From Clostridia bacterium (GTDB taxonomy: Bacteria; Bacillota; Clostridia; Christensenellales; CAAEEZ01): DNA of 64,000 nt. Below the pieces are notes generated by a model. That model made no database searches. It was not told the DNA's origin and saw only the letters and a program-made list of their open reading frames with translations. The translations under genes and the position numbers were made by a program. Where the stretch lies: the NCBI GenBank assembly GCA_900755035.1, contig CAAEEZ010000014.1, positions 124,001-188,000 of the forward strand, read 5' to 3'. This document shows positions 25,383 to 34,147 of this stretch, piece after piece; within the stretch, counting starts at the first letter, position 1, and each line of letters starts with the position of its first letter.

Positions 25383-26741
25383 ATGGCAAAGGAAAAGAAG
25401 GCTAAAAAGCAAAAGAAAGTGCTTACTTACGAGCAAAAGCTTAAAAGGAAAAGAGTTCGTCTTATTATCCCTACCGTTATTTTGGGCGTAGTATTTGCAT
25501 TTTTTGGAATAACCGGTATAGTTACCGCAGTTGGCTCGGACGCTATTTTAGAGGGACTTAACAATATTAAACCGCTTGAATACGATAGATTTACCCCTGT
25601 AACTGACGAAAACGGAAAGGCAGTTATGGACGAGAACGGTTGTTTTAACTTTATCGTTCCCGAGGGAGCGTTGGAAGGGGAAGATGGTAGAAACTTCAAG
25701 GTATTGCAACTTACAGATATACATATTGGAGCAGGTGCATTTTCGCTAAGGACGGATAAATGGACGCTTCAAACGGTAGAAGATTTAATTAGACGTGAAA
25801 AGCCGGACCTAGTGGTAGTTACGGGCGATATTGCATATCCCGTTTTCTTTCAATCGGCTAGTTTGAACAACAAGAAAGAGGCGAAAATATTTGCTACTTT
25901 AATGGAAAAATTAGGGGTTTATTGGACGCTTACCTTTGGTAACCACGATACCGAGGCATACAGTTCTTACGACAGAGAGCAAATCGGCGAGTTTTACTCA
26001 GATCCGCAATGGACAAAATGTATTTTTACTAATAAGAAACCTACCAACTCAAAAGGCGAAACTGTAGACGGAGTAGGTAACTTCGTAATTAACGTTAGAG
26101 AAGGCGACCCAGATGGAGATCCAAAAGATGCTAAGTTAGTACACTCTATGTTTATGTTCGATAGTCACTCTTACACCGACGGCGACGTATTTGGTATGGC
26201 TTGGAAGTACGATTATATTCACGAAAACCAAGTAGTTTGGTACGAAGATATGGTAAACAAACTAGGACTTGTAGAAAACAACGTTAAGTCTACCGCATAC
26301 TTCCATATTCCGTTGCTTGAATATAGAGACGCATACAACGAATACTTAAAGAACGACAAGAATAATACCGACAAAGTAAAATATGCCGACGGCGTTATTG
26401 GTGAAAGTGGTAAGTTTGTGTATAGTAGTGACCATAGAAGTGGTATTTTTGAAAAAATGGCACAAATCGGCTCTACGAACGGTACTTTCTGTGGACACGA
26501 CCACTTTAACAATATTTCGCTTATCTACGACGTAGACGGCGACGGTGAGAAATCTGCTATTCAACTAACCTACGGTATGAGTATCGACTACCTTGCATAT
26601 CCTGGTATTTACAAGGAAACCAAGCAAAGAGGAGGTAGAATTATCGAGATAAATAGCGTTGGTTCAGAAAAACTTGGCGAAAGAGCCGATTGGGGCTGGA
26701 AAACCGAGCAAGTTCCTTATTGGAATAACCTTGCAAAATAA
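25383..26741 (+). CDS. Membrane-anchored metallophosphoesterase (calcineurin-like)
   Basis: 452 aa. A Lys-rich cytoplasmic start, one membrane helix (27-50), then an extracytoplasmic calcineurin-fold domain with LTDIHIG (Asp112, His114), VVTGDIA (Asp149), GNHDT (Asn187, His188) and GHDHFN. These supply the two-metal centre of phosphodiesterases and phosphatases. The substrate is unknown; relatives cut purple-acid-phosphatase or nucleotide-type substrates outside the cell. Cotranscribed with the CDF transporter, whose metal could in principle feed it. Confidence 0.9.
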   Translation: MAKEKKAKKQKKVLTYEQKLKRKRVRLIIPTVILGVVFAFFGITGIVTAVGSDAILEGLNNIKPLEYDRFTPVTDENGKAVMDENGCFNFIVPEGALEGEDGRNFKVLQLTDIHIGAGAFSLRTDKWTLQTVEDLIRREKPDLVVVTGDIAYPVFFQSASLNNKKEAKIFATLMEKLGVYWTLTFGNHDTEAYSSYDREQIGEFYSDPQWTKCIFTNKKPTNSKGETVDGVGNFVINVREGDPDGDPKDAKLVHSMFMFDSHSYTDGDVFGMAWKYDYIHENQVVWYEDMVNKLGLVENNVKSTAYFHIPLLEYRDAYNEYLKNDKNNTDKVKYADGVIGESGKFVYSSDHRSGIFEKMAQIGSTNGTFCGHDHFNNISLIYDVDGDGEKSAIQLTYGMSIDYLAYPGIYKETKQRGGRIIEINSVGSEKLGERADWGWKTEQVPYWNNLAK

Positions 26742-26762
26742 CGATAAAAACCATAAATAAAT

Positions 26763-26789
26763 TAAGGCTACCACGTGGTAGCCTTTTTT
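26763..26789 (+). terminator. Intrinsic terminator after the CDF/phosphoesterase operon
   Basis: AAGGCTACCA / TGGTAGCCTT arms and T tract. The remaining ~220 bases to 27015 hold no gene; a 13-base word (GGTTTTGTAGTTT) occurs twice at 26845 and 26981. Confidence 0.88.
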
Positions 26790-27015
26790 ATAAGTAAAAT
26801 TTGTAGTACTTTGTACGTATTGTAGCGTAAGTTTAGTGGCAAACGGTTTTGTAGTTTTTATATACATATACCTAGTCGCTAGCAATTAACCGTATATTAT
26901 TGATACGTAAAGAATATAAAGCTTAGTAATTATATTTTTATTAGAAATTTATAAACGTCCGCTCGCTTACTTTAACGCTTGGTTTTGTAGTTTGCTTTGT
27001 AAACTAATAATTAGA

Positions 27016-27852
27016 TTACTTTTGCAATCTGTCTAGCGTGCCGATAACGGTGTTTTTGAAACCGTCTATGTATGTAACGATATAATCGGTAATGCTTAGG
27101 TCGTCGTCAAGAATTAGCGGTGTTAAGTCTATTGCGTAGTTTACGCCCGTGTACTCGTCTACGCTGTGAGCGTCACCAAATGTTGCGTTTGCTCTACGCC
27201 TGCCGATTACTGCCTCGTCGTAGCGTTTGCCACCACTAATTTGGCTGTCGAATACGCCCATTAAAGACGCTTCTAAGTTATTGCTCTTCGAGCAATCAAG
27301 GGTAACTTTGTCCTCGTCGTTTACCCAATCCAAGCATCTCCAAACTTCGCAACCAAGCACTTTTTTAGGGCGTTTGTCCTTAGGTAGCATGCGAATTGCT
27401 TTAAGTACTTTTAGCATAGTTGCTACGTGCGTATCGTGTTTGTCGGCTGGGTTGTGCGTGTATACTATTTCAGGCAAGGACTTTTCCAAAATATCCTTTA
27501 TTTCTAGCGTAATTTTGTCGTTTGAGTAGTCCTTTACTTCTTTGCTAGAATATCCTAGTAGCGACGTAAAGCCGTATTCGCCGATGTGGCTAGCTTTAAT
27601 TTGCTCCTTAATTCTAACTTCGATCATCTCTTTGTCGGTGTAACTTGCATAATCGTTAGTTCTTGCGCTACCTGCGCCGTCCGTTACTACTACTGCCGAA
27701 AACCACCTATTATTATTGTTAAAGCACTTGCTTATGCCTGCGTACGCCATAAATTCAACGTCGTCCTCGTGGGCGGAAATTGCAAGTTCGTTTGTCCTTT
27801 TATATGCTTTTTCTAAATCTAAACCGTCAAAAACGTAATCAACTCTTTTCAT
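27016..27852 (-). CDS. PIG-L/LmbE family deacetylase
   Basis: 278 aa from the ATG at 27852, chosen for the AAGGAG eight bases before it; in-frame codons further upstream lack one. Metal motif AISAHEDDVEF (His28, Asp31) replaces the usual AHPDDE, with Glu in place of Pro, and the third ligand is in KHDTHVA. PIG-L enzymes are zinc-dependent N-deacetylases, mostly acting on GlcNAc-type groups. It is divergent from a GH20 hexosaminidase with ~100 bases between, so both may treat the same amino sugar. Confidence 0.9.
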   Translation of the reverse strand: MKRVDYVFDGLDLEKAYKRTNELAISAHEDDVEFMAYAGISKCFNNNNRWFSAVVVTDGAGSARTNDYASYTDKEMIEVRIKEQIKASHIGEYGFTSLLGYSSKEVKDYSNDKITLEIKDILEKSLPEIVYTHNPADKHDTHVATMLKVLKAIRMLPKDKRPKKVLGCEVWRCLDWVNDEDKVTLDCSKSNNLEASLMGVFDSQISGGKRYDEAVIGRRRANATFGDAHSVDEYTGVNYAIDLTPLILDDDLSITDYIVTYIDGFKNTVIGTLDRLQK

Positions 27853-27910
27853 TTTTATCTCCTTATACGTATAAATTGTATTACTTTTATAAATATAAGT
27901 CAATTCGCTA

Positions 27911-27939
27911 TTGATTAAAAATATATTTTGCTTTATAAT
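27911..27939 (+). promoter_or_regulatory. Promoter of the GH20 gene
   Basis: TTGATT at 27911-27916, 17 bases, TATAAT at 27934-27939; GAGAGG serves the ATG at 27959. Confidence 0.78.
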
Positions 27940-27958
27940 TAAATAAAGAGAGGTATTT

Positions 27959-29551
27959 ATGATTTCAATTATTCCAAAACCAAATAGCCTTGTACAAAAA
28001 GAAGGTTATTTTGAACTTAAAAACTGCAAAGCCAAAAACGAGTTTGCCGAAGTTGAATGGTTCGTTAATGAATTACTAGACGAACTTAATTTGCAAGGCG
28101 ACGAAAATGGCGAAGTAAATATATACGTAACAAACAAAAGCGAATTAGAAAAAGAAGAATACGAATTGGTAATTAGTGAAAAAGGCGTAGAAGTTTTTGC
28201 GTCTAATGGAAACGGCGCTTTTTACGGACTACAAACCTTAAAACAAATTTTATTGCAAAATAGCGTAGGACAAGCGGGTCTTACCGTGCCGTACGTTGAA
28301 ATAAAGGACAAGCCAAGGTTTGAATATCGTAGTTTTATGCTAGACGAAGCAAGGCATTTTTTTGGTAAAGATATTGTTAAAGAAATGCTTGATATGATGG
28401 CGCTACTAAAACTAAATCGTTTTCATTGGCATTTAACCGACGACCAAGGCTGGCGTGTGGAAATTAAAAAATATCCGCTACTTACCGAAAAGGGAACGAC
28501 TAGAAAAAGTACTCAAATCAGTTGGCAAGGCGTAATTACTAAAACGCCTAAAAACGACGATAAGGAGTACGGAAAGGGCTGTTTTTACACGCAGGACGAA
28601 CTTAAAGAACTTGTCGAGTACGCTAAAAAGAGATATATCGAGGTTTGCCCAGAGGTAGATATGCCGGGGCACTTGTACGCCGCTATTGCTTGCTATCCGG
28701 AGTTGTCGTGTTTTGACGAAAAGGTAGAAGTATCAAACAAGTGGGGAATAAGAAAAACGATAGGTTGCGCAGGCAGATACGAACTATACGACTTTGTTCA
28801 CGACGTAATCGACGAACTTAGCGAAATTTTCCCGGCGGGATATTTCCATATTGGTGGAGACGAAGCGCCTAAGGACAAGTGGAAAGAGTGTCCTAAGTGC
28901 CAACAAAAGATGATGGAACAAGGATTAAAAAACGAGGACGAACTACAAGCGTACTTTAACAACCAAATTGCCGAATATTTGGAAAAATACGGCAAGCGTA
29001 CGGTTGCTTGGAACGAGATATTGAAGGGTGAAGGCGTATCTGATAAAACTATCGTACAACTATGGCTAGGCAACCCTAATCTTAACGGCGTAAATAAATG
29101 GCTAGAAAAAGGCAACAACGTAATAATAAGTAGCAAGAATAACTTGTATATGGATTATCCTTACGGTTTTGAAACGTTGAAAAAGTCTTACCAAACCGAT
29201 TTGGAACTAGTTGGTATAGATAAAAAGTACGAAAAACAAATATTAGGTTTCGAAGCGCCACTTTGGTCCGAGTGGGTGGCAACTAAGGATAAGTTAGAAT
29301 TTCAAGTATTCCCTCGTATGATGAGCCTAGCTGAAATTAACTGGACTTATGCAGAGAATAAAGACTACGAGGAGTTTGAAGCAAGATTAAAACGTATATT
29401 CGAATATATGGACAAAAAGAATATATCTTACGCATCAAAAGAGGCATTTGCTCCAAGTGGACTAAGTGGACTAATAAGGCTAGTGTTTGCTGGTCAAGAT
29501 ATGGTGCTTAAACCACAAAAAGAGTACGAAACCTACAAGAGAATAAGATAA
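27959..29551 (+). CDS. Beta-N-acetylhexosaminidase, glycoside hydrolase family 20
   Basis: 530 aa. An N-terminal GH20b-type domain (1-115), then the catalytic barrel with FHWHLTDDQGWR (154-165), PEVDMPGH and the catalytic pair Asp301-Glu302 in HIGGDEAP. It removes terminal GlcNAc or GalNAc by substrate-assisted catalysis. No signal peptide, so it should act in the cytoplasm on imported oligosaccharides. No sugar transporter adjoins it. The divergent PIG-L deacetylase is the natural functional neighbour. Confidence 0.95.
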   Translation: MISIIPKPNSLVQKEGYFELKNCKAKNEFAEVEWFVNELLDELNLQGDENGEVNIYVTNKSELEKEEYELVISEKGVEVFASNGNGAFYGLQTLKQILLQNSVGQAGLTVPYVEIKDKPRFEYRSFMLDEARHFFGKDIVKEMLDMMALLKLNRFHWHLTDDQGWRVEIKKYPLLTEKGTTRKSTQISWQGVITKTPKNDDKEYGKGCFYTQDELKELVEYAKKRYIEVCPEVDMPGHLYAAIACYPELSCFDEKVEVSNKWGIRKTIGCAGRYELYDFVHDVIDELSEIFPAGYFHIGGDEAPKDKWKECPKCQQKMMEQGLKNEDELQAYFNNQIAEYLEKYGKRTVAWNEILKGEGVSDKTIVQLWLGNPNLNGVNKWLEKGNNVIISSKNNLYMDYPYGFETLKKSYQTDLELVGIDKKYEKQILGFEAPLWSEWVATKDKLEFQVFPRMMSLAEINWTYAENKDYEEFEARLKRIFEYMDKKNISYASKEAFAPSGLSGLIRLVFAGQDMVLKPQKEYETYKRIR

Positions 29552-29595
29552 GAGAAGTAATACGGATAAAATAGTATAACGCACACTAAACGCTT

Positions 29596-29627
29596 AATAG
29601 TCGAGAGAAATCTCGGCTATTTTTTAT
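29596..29627 (+). terminator. Intrinsic terminator after GH20 gene
   Basis: AATAGTCGAGA / TCTCGGCTATT arms with GAAA loop, then a T tract. Confidence 0.87.
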
Positions 29628-30017
29628 AAGTAAGCAAACTTATGCGTAACTTATAAAACGATGCAAAAATAATCTATAATATCAAAATATAATACTTAAA
29701 GTATCGAAAACGATAGATTAAATATTATAATTTGCAAAATGGCGTTTTGTATATATTCATATACAATACGTTTTGATATTATAAACGGAGTAAAAACAAG
29801 CGTAAACGATTAACATAATCCGTTATGCGTTCAAATTAGAAAATACGCTGATAATATATAAAAGCAGGTGGGATAGAGTTTAACTAGGTGATAGTAATAT
29901 GGATTGGTAAGGTGATAGTTATGGACGGTAAAAATATAAAATGATTACGGAAAAATTATTGAACGTTGAAAATAAGAAAGATGATTGAGAAAAGGTAATA
30001 TAACGCGTAAATGGCAA
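29628..30017. other. Non-coding interval with nested palindromes
   Basis: About 390 bases without a credible gene (longest start-to-stop runs are a few codons). Between 29674 and 29783 lie an outer inverted repeat (TATAATATCAAAA and TTTTGATATTATA), a palindrome ATACTTAAAGTAT, and a 28-base inverted repeat at 29743-29770 (TTGTATAT-ATTC-ATATACAA core, flanked by CGT/ACG). From ~29870 the DNA is purine-rich with several GGTGATAGT-like words. Function unknown. Confidence 0.5.
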
Positions 30018-30045
30018 TAAAAAAAGGGCTGAAATAAGCCCTTAG
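30018..30045 (-). terminator. Intrinsic terminator of the asd-dapA-dapB operon
   Basis: On the minus strand, AAGGGCT / AGCCCTT arms are followed by a run of T, just after the dapB stop codon. Confidence 0.85.
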
Positions 30046-30056
30046 TTTTATTTTAA

Positions 30057-30824
30057 TTATCCAAGCATATCTGCAATTAGGTTATCCATATCGTATACGC
30101 CGTGCTCCTTATCTTCTAGAAAAGCCGCTGCTTTTAGAGCGCCCGCGCCAAAGATATCTCTGCTAGTTGCTTCGTGCGATATAGTAACGGTTTCGTTGTT
30201 GCCGATAAATAGAACGTCGTGTTTTCCAACTATCGTACCGCCTCTAACCGAGCAAATAGATATTTCGTCGTGCATTCTTTTGCAGTTAGCGCCACTTCTT
30301 CCTTCAATAATCTTGTATTTATCGTCAAACGCTTCGTTTACTTTTTTAGCAAGCGTTAGGGCAGTACCGCTTGGTGCGTCTATTTTTTGGTTGTGATGTT
30401 GTTCGATTATCTCAACGTCAAAGTCCTTGCCCAAAAATGATGCTGCTTGTTTTACAAGATTTGCAACTAGGTTTACGCCAAGGCTCATATTACTTGCCTT
30501 AAATATTGCTATTTCATTGCTTGCGTTTACTATTTTTAGTAAATCTTCGCTAGTGTAACCGGTGGTTGCGATAACGATATTCGTTTTGGTTTTAAGTGCG
30601 TATTGCAACATAGAATCAAGTGCGTTAGGTCTAGAAAAGTCAACGATAACGTCTGCGTCGATTCCCGTCACGTAGTCAAAGCTAGAAAAAACTGGTACGT
30701 CAATGTCACTTGTGCCTGCTTTATCAACGCCACAAACAATTTCGTATTTCGTAGATTTTTTAGCAAGAGCAAGTATCGCTCTGCCCATTTTACCACCAAT
30801 TCCGCTTAAAATAATTTTTGTCAT
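30057..30824 (-). CDS. dapB: 4-hydroxy-tetrahydrodipicolinate reductase
   Basis: 255 aa. N-terminal nucleotide-binding site SGIGGKMGRAI, catalytic motif EIIEQHHNQKIDAPSGTAL. It reduces hydroxy-tetrahydrodipicolinate with NAD(P)H in the diaminopimelate/lysine pathway. Last gene of the operon; its start overlaps the end of dapA by four bases. Expression should fall under the lysine riboswitch 1.9 kb upstream. Confidence 0.97.
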   Translation of the reverse strand: MTKIILSGIGGKMGRAILALAKKSTKYEIVCGVDKAGTSDIDVPVFSSFDYVTGIDADVIVDFSRPNALDSMLQYALKTKTNIVIATTGYTSEDLLKIVNASNEIAIFKASNMSLGVNLVANLVKQAASFLGKDFDVEIIEQHHNQKIDAPSGTALTLAKKVNEAFDDKYKIIEGRSGANCKRMHDEISICSVRGGTIVGKHDVLFIGNNETVTISHEATSRDIFGAGALKAAAFLEDKEHGVYDMDNLIADMLG

Positions 30825-31696
30825 AGTACTCCTTGCCTTATCAATAATTCTTTTAGTTTTTCCGTGTGCTCGTCTTCCATTTCGGTAAGTGGCAAACGGA
30901 TATATTTTTTGCAGTATCCCATAAGTTCCATCGCTTTTTTAACGGGGATAGGGTTTACTTCTACAAATAGTTGGTCAACCAATGGATTTACGTCTTTTTG
31001 AAGGGCGTCGGCGAGTTCGTATTCGCCTTTAAGCGCTAGCGAAAGCATAGTAGCCGTTTTAGAAGGAACTACGTTACTTAGTACGCTAATCAGTCCTTTT
31101 CCACCCATTTTTACTATTTCAACAGCCAAATTGTCTTCGCCAGAGTATACGTCGATTCTATCTTTGCATAGGTCTAGCATTTTTTGCACTTGATCTAGTT
31201 TTCCGCTTGCCTCTTTAATAGCCACCACATTTGGAATGTCGGCAATTTTGTCTAGCGTTTCAGGTAAAATGTTTACGCCCGTTCTACCAGGTACGTTGTA
31301 CACGATAATAGGTAGGGTAGTGCTTTTTGCGATTGCTTCGTAGTGTGCAATCAAACCTTTTTGCGTGCATTTATTGTAGTACGGCGTAACTATTAGTAGT
31401 CCGTCTACTCCAAGCGCTTCGTATTTTTGGCAGTTTGAAATAGCCGTAGCAGTTGAGTTAGAGCCTGCCCCTGCAATAACGGGAACTCTACCTGCCGTTG
31501 TTTCTACTACGCATTTTACGGCGCTTATTCTTTCTTGCTCGGTCATAGTTGCAGGCTCGCCCGTTGTGCCACAAACGATAAGTGCGTTTACGCCAGCTGT
31601 AATTTGGTCGTTTACTATTCTTTCAAGGCTTTCAAAGTCTACGCCGTTTTCGTTAAACGGGGTGATTAAAGCCGTACCGACTCCTTCAAAAATCAT
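30821..31696 (-). CDS. dapA: 4-hydroxy-tetrahydrodipicolinate synthase
   Basis: 291 aa. Schiff-base lysine Lys161 in VAIKEASG and Tyr133 in YNVPGRTGVN, plus the GTTGE loop at 43-47. It condenses pyruvate with aspartate semialdehyde, the committed step to diaminopimelate and lysine. It follows asd after 14 bases and overlaps dapB, forming one transcription unit. Confidence 0.97.
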   Translation of the reverse strand: MIFEGVGTALITPFNENGVDFESLERIVNDQITAGVNALIVCGTTGEPATMTEQERISAVKCVVETTAGRVPVIAGAGSNSTATAISNCQKYEALGVDGLLIVTPYYNKCTQKGLIAHYEAIAKSTTLPIIVYNVPGRTGVNILPETLDKIADIPNVVAIKEASGKLDQVQKMLDLCKDRIDVYSGEDNLAVEIVKMGGKGLISVLSNVVPSKTATMLSLALKGEYELADALQKDVNPLVDQLFVEVNPIPVKKAMELMGYCKKYIRLPLTEMEDEHTEKLKELLIRQGVL

Positions 31697-31710
31697 AATC
31701 TAATCCTTTA

Positions 31711-32712
31711 CTATTTGGAGGCTTTCTCCATTAGTAGTTGCATAATTTCTACTGCGTTAGTAGCAGCGCCTTTTCTAATATTATCTGCTACAACCCATAG
31801 GTTACATCCACTTTCTACGCTGTTGTCAAGCCTAATTCTACCAACGAATACTTCGTCGTGTCCTTCGGCGGTGATTGCCATAGGGTATTCGCAATTTTTA
31901 ATGTCGTCTTGTACGATAATTCCAGGGAAAGCAGCAAGCGTTTCTTTAATTCCCTCTAAGGTACAAGGCTTTTCAAACTCGATATTAACCGACTCAGAGT
32001 GACCGTGGAATACGGGAACTCTAACCGTGGTAGCTGTAACTTTTAACTCAGGAAGGTTAAGTATCTTTCTGGTTTCGTTTATCATTTTGTGCTCTTCTTT
32101 GGTGTAGCCGTCCTCTTCGAATACGTCGATTTGAGGTAAGCAGTTGAATGCGATAGGCTTGTTAAACTTTTGAGGAGCAATGCCTTCTACGCCGTTCTTT
32201 AAGTCGTTATATCCGCCAACGCCTGCGCCTGATACTGCTTGGTAGGTAGAGAATACGACTCTCTTAATGCCGTACTTGTCGTGTAATGCTTTTAGCGGAA
32301 GCATTGCTTGAATAGTAGAGCAGTTAGGGTTAGCAATAATGCCGTGATTCCAATCTACGTCGTCAGGGTTTACCTCAGGTACTACTAGTGGAACGTCCTC
32401 GTGCATTCTCCAATAGCTACTATTGTCTATTACGGTTGCGCCACATTTAGCAAAAACGGGAGCGTATTCCCCAGAAGTAGAACCACCGGCAGAGAATAAA
32501 GCAAAGTCAACAGGGTATTTTTTGATATTTTCTTCGTTAAGCTCGATAACTACGTGGTCTTTGCCCATAAAGTTGATTACTTTGCCTGCGCTTTTTTTAG
32601 AGGCATATAAATAATATTCTTCAACCGGTAAATTTCTTTCGGTTAAAACTTCTAAAAATTTGTTTCCAACCATTCCCGTTGCTCCAACAACGGCAACCTT
32701 AAATTTTTTCAT
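31711..32712 (-). CDS. asd: Aspartate-semialdehyde dehydrogenase
   Basis: 333 aa. NADP-binding GATGMVGNKF, catalytic Cys131 in ANPNCSTIQ, and the substrate-binding segment HGHSESVNIEF. It converts aspartyl phosphate to the semialdehyde that feeds DapA. It is the first gene of the operon, with AAGGAG in front and the lysine riboswitch in the leader. Aspartate kinase, the preceding step, is encoded separately at 59.5 kb. Confidence 0.97.
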   Translation of the reverse strand: MKKFKVAVVGATGMVGNKFLEVLTERNLPVEEYYLYASKKSAGKVINFMGKDHVVIELNEENIKKYPVDFALFSAGGSTSGEYAPVFAKCGATVIDNSSYWRMHEDVPLVVPEVNPDDVDWNHGIIANPNCSTIQAMLPLKALHDKYGIKRVVFSTYQAVSGAGVGGYNDLKNGVEGIAPQKFNKPIAFNCLPQIDVFEEDGYTKEEHKMINETRKILNLPELKVTATTVRVPVFHGHSESVNIEFEKPCTLEGIKETLAAFPGIIVQDDIKNCEYPMAITAEGHDEVFVGRIRLDNSVESGCNLWVVADNIRKGAATNAVEIMQLLMEKASK

Positions 32713-32729
32713 ACATATCTCCTTATATT

Positions 32730-32755
32730 AAAAACGGTGTTCCAGAAGGAACACC
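32730..32755 (-). terminator. Regulatory terminator of the lysine riboswitch
   Basis: Minus-strand GGTGTTCC / GGAACACC arms with TTCT loop followed by GTTTTT, placed between aptamer and the asd ribosome binding site; the expected attenuator when lysine is bound. Confidence 0.8.
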
Positions 32756-32770
32756 AAAAATTGTCAATTA

Positions 32771-32932
32771 TAATAGTACTCCATCTAAGTGATGACAGTC
32801 GTATGGATTTAGCCATACCAACCGACAAACAGCAGGGTAAGATGCTGAAAGCCTCGGCAATAACGCCCTTTTCGTAACTAGGACTTACCTCGATAAAAGT
32901 TACGTACTCTTGCTTATTGCGCCTCTATATTT
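32771..32932 (-). promoter_or_regulatory. Lysine riboswitch (L box) aptamer
   Basis: Read on the minus strand, the leader carries the conserved L-box pieces in order: AGAGGCGC, AAGAGTA, AGGGCG..GCCGAGG, a long variable arm and CTGTCATC followed by the closing strand near GATGGAG. Position in front of asd-dapA-dapB agrees. Lysine binding is expected to favour the terminator at 32730-32755 and stop transcription of the operon. Confidence 0.92.
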
Positions 32933-32946
32933 ATTTAGTTGAGTTA

Positions 32947-32975
32947 ATATTATCACGATTAGCCCTACTTGTCAA
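32947..32975 (-). promoter_or_regulatory. Promoter of the riboswitch-controlled asd operon
   Basis: On the minus strand TTGACA (32975-32970), 17 bases, TAATAT (32952-32947); start near 32940, just before the aptamer. Confidence 0.82.
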
Positions 32976-32993
32976 ATTTTTGATATATATTAT

Positions 32994-33022
32994 TTGATAT
33001 TTTTTAGTTTTTGTTGTATTAT
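32994..33022 (+). promoter_or_regulatory. Promoter of the membrane protein/methyltransferase/Hsp33 run
   Basis: TTGATA at 32994-32999, 17 bases, TATTAT at 33017-33022; AGGAG at 33064-33068 precedes the first ATG. Confidence 0.65.
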
Positions 33023-33073
33023 TGTAATTGTGAAAAATATTTATTCATAAAAATAGAGGATTTAGGAGCGAAT

Positions 33074-34147
33074 ATGGCTAGTAAAAACCAGACTAACGAA
33101 AGAAAACCCTTGTTTATGTACCTAACGGTAGCGAAGGAAAACAGACTAACCGAAGTGAAGGAAAGACACGCAGGCGGTAAATTTTCCGGACTGAATAGAG
33201 TGTACAGAGAAAAAATGAACGACGTTATGAAACTTAACCTTTTATTTACGTTGTTTGCAGCGCCGTTTTTGGTGCTTACTATTTGGGCGCTTGGCTATAT
33301 GTTAAACTTGTCCGACACTAGATTTTTTATCGGTGGACTTGGAATAGACTATCACCCGGGGCTTGTTAGCGAATTAGAACAAGCGTTAATCGCAAGACTT
33401 GACGTACACTTTTTCTATTTTGCATTACTTATACCATCGTTTACCATTATGGGCATAGGACTTGCCGGCGTTATGCACGTAGCAAGAAAAATGTTCTACG
33501 GCGAAGAGTACAAAATATTAAAAACCTTTGGACAAGGCATTAAAAAATATTGGTGGCAAATGATGCTTGTTATGACGTTGATAGGCGCTTTAATATTTGC
33601 CGTTGCCGTTACTTTTATAGAGTTTTACAAGTTAAACGTATACGGACTTGTTACGGGTGGCTGGTATGCAATACTATTCTTCGTTATGCTGTTTGCCGTA
33701 ATGATACTATTCGTATTATGCCAAATTGCACCGCAAGTAGTTACTTACGATACGCTTAAATTTTCGGCAATTATTAAAAACTCGTTTATTTTGGCTATCG
33801 AAAACTTTTTGCCTACCTTGTTGCTACTAGCGTTTACGCTTGCGCCTATTCTACTAGTCGTATACGTAAATATGCTTGGAATATTAGTATATATGATTAT
33901 GTTTATGTTCGGTTTTATGTACTATATTATGGCAAACCTACAAATAGGCAACTATTCTTTCGATTTGTACCTAAATCCTATGTGCGATATGTTAGGTGAA
34001 GAGGGTGCAAAAGCACTTAGAAAAGGCAAAAAGAAAGAGAGTAAGGAAGAACCTAAAAAAGAAAACGTACAAAAAACTAACAAACCTAAGAAACAACAAC
34101 CGCAAAAATACGTTAATCCAAAGAAGAAAAAGAGCAATAAGAAATGA
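33074..34147 (+). CDS. Polytopic membrane protein, tentatively DUF624/YesL-like
   Basis: 357 aa from ATG 33074 (AGGAG at 33064). An N-terminal cytoplasmic segment of ~55 residues, about six membrane helices, then a Lys/Gln/Pro-rich C-terminal tail (KGKKKESKEEPKKE, ending PKKKKSNKK). The repeated pattern of two helices with an intervening FGQGIKKYWWQ segment resembles DUF624 proteins; this assignment is by eye and uncertain. No transport or enzymatic motif was seen. The stop overlaps the following methyltransferase by four bases. Confidence 0.65.
   Translation: MASKNQTNERKPLFMYLTVAKENRLTEVKERHAGGKFSGLNRVYREKMNDVMKLNLLFTLFAAPFLVLTIWALGYMLNLSDTRFFIGGLGIDYHPGLVSELEQALIARLDVHFFYFALLIPSFTIMGIGLAGVMHVARKMFYGEEYKILKTFGQGIKKYWWQMMLVMTLIGALIFAVAVTFIEFYKLNVYGLVTGGWYAILFFVMLFAVMILFVLCQIAPQVVTYDTLKFSAIIKNSFILAIENFLPTLLLLAFTLAPILLVVYVNMLGILVYMIMFMFGFMYYIMANLQIGNYSFDLYLNPMCDMLGEEGAKALRKGKKKESKEEPKKENVQKTNKPKKQQPQKYVNPKKKKSNKK

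Noticed and set aside
29628..30017. Small genes in the GH20-dapB interval
   Set aside because: Only runs of a few codons between start and stop; no ribosome binding site followed by a usable frame.
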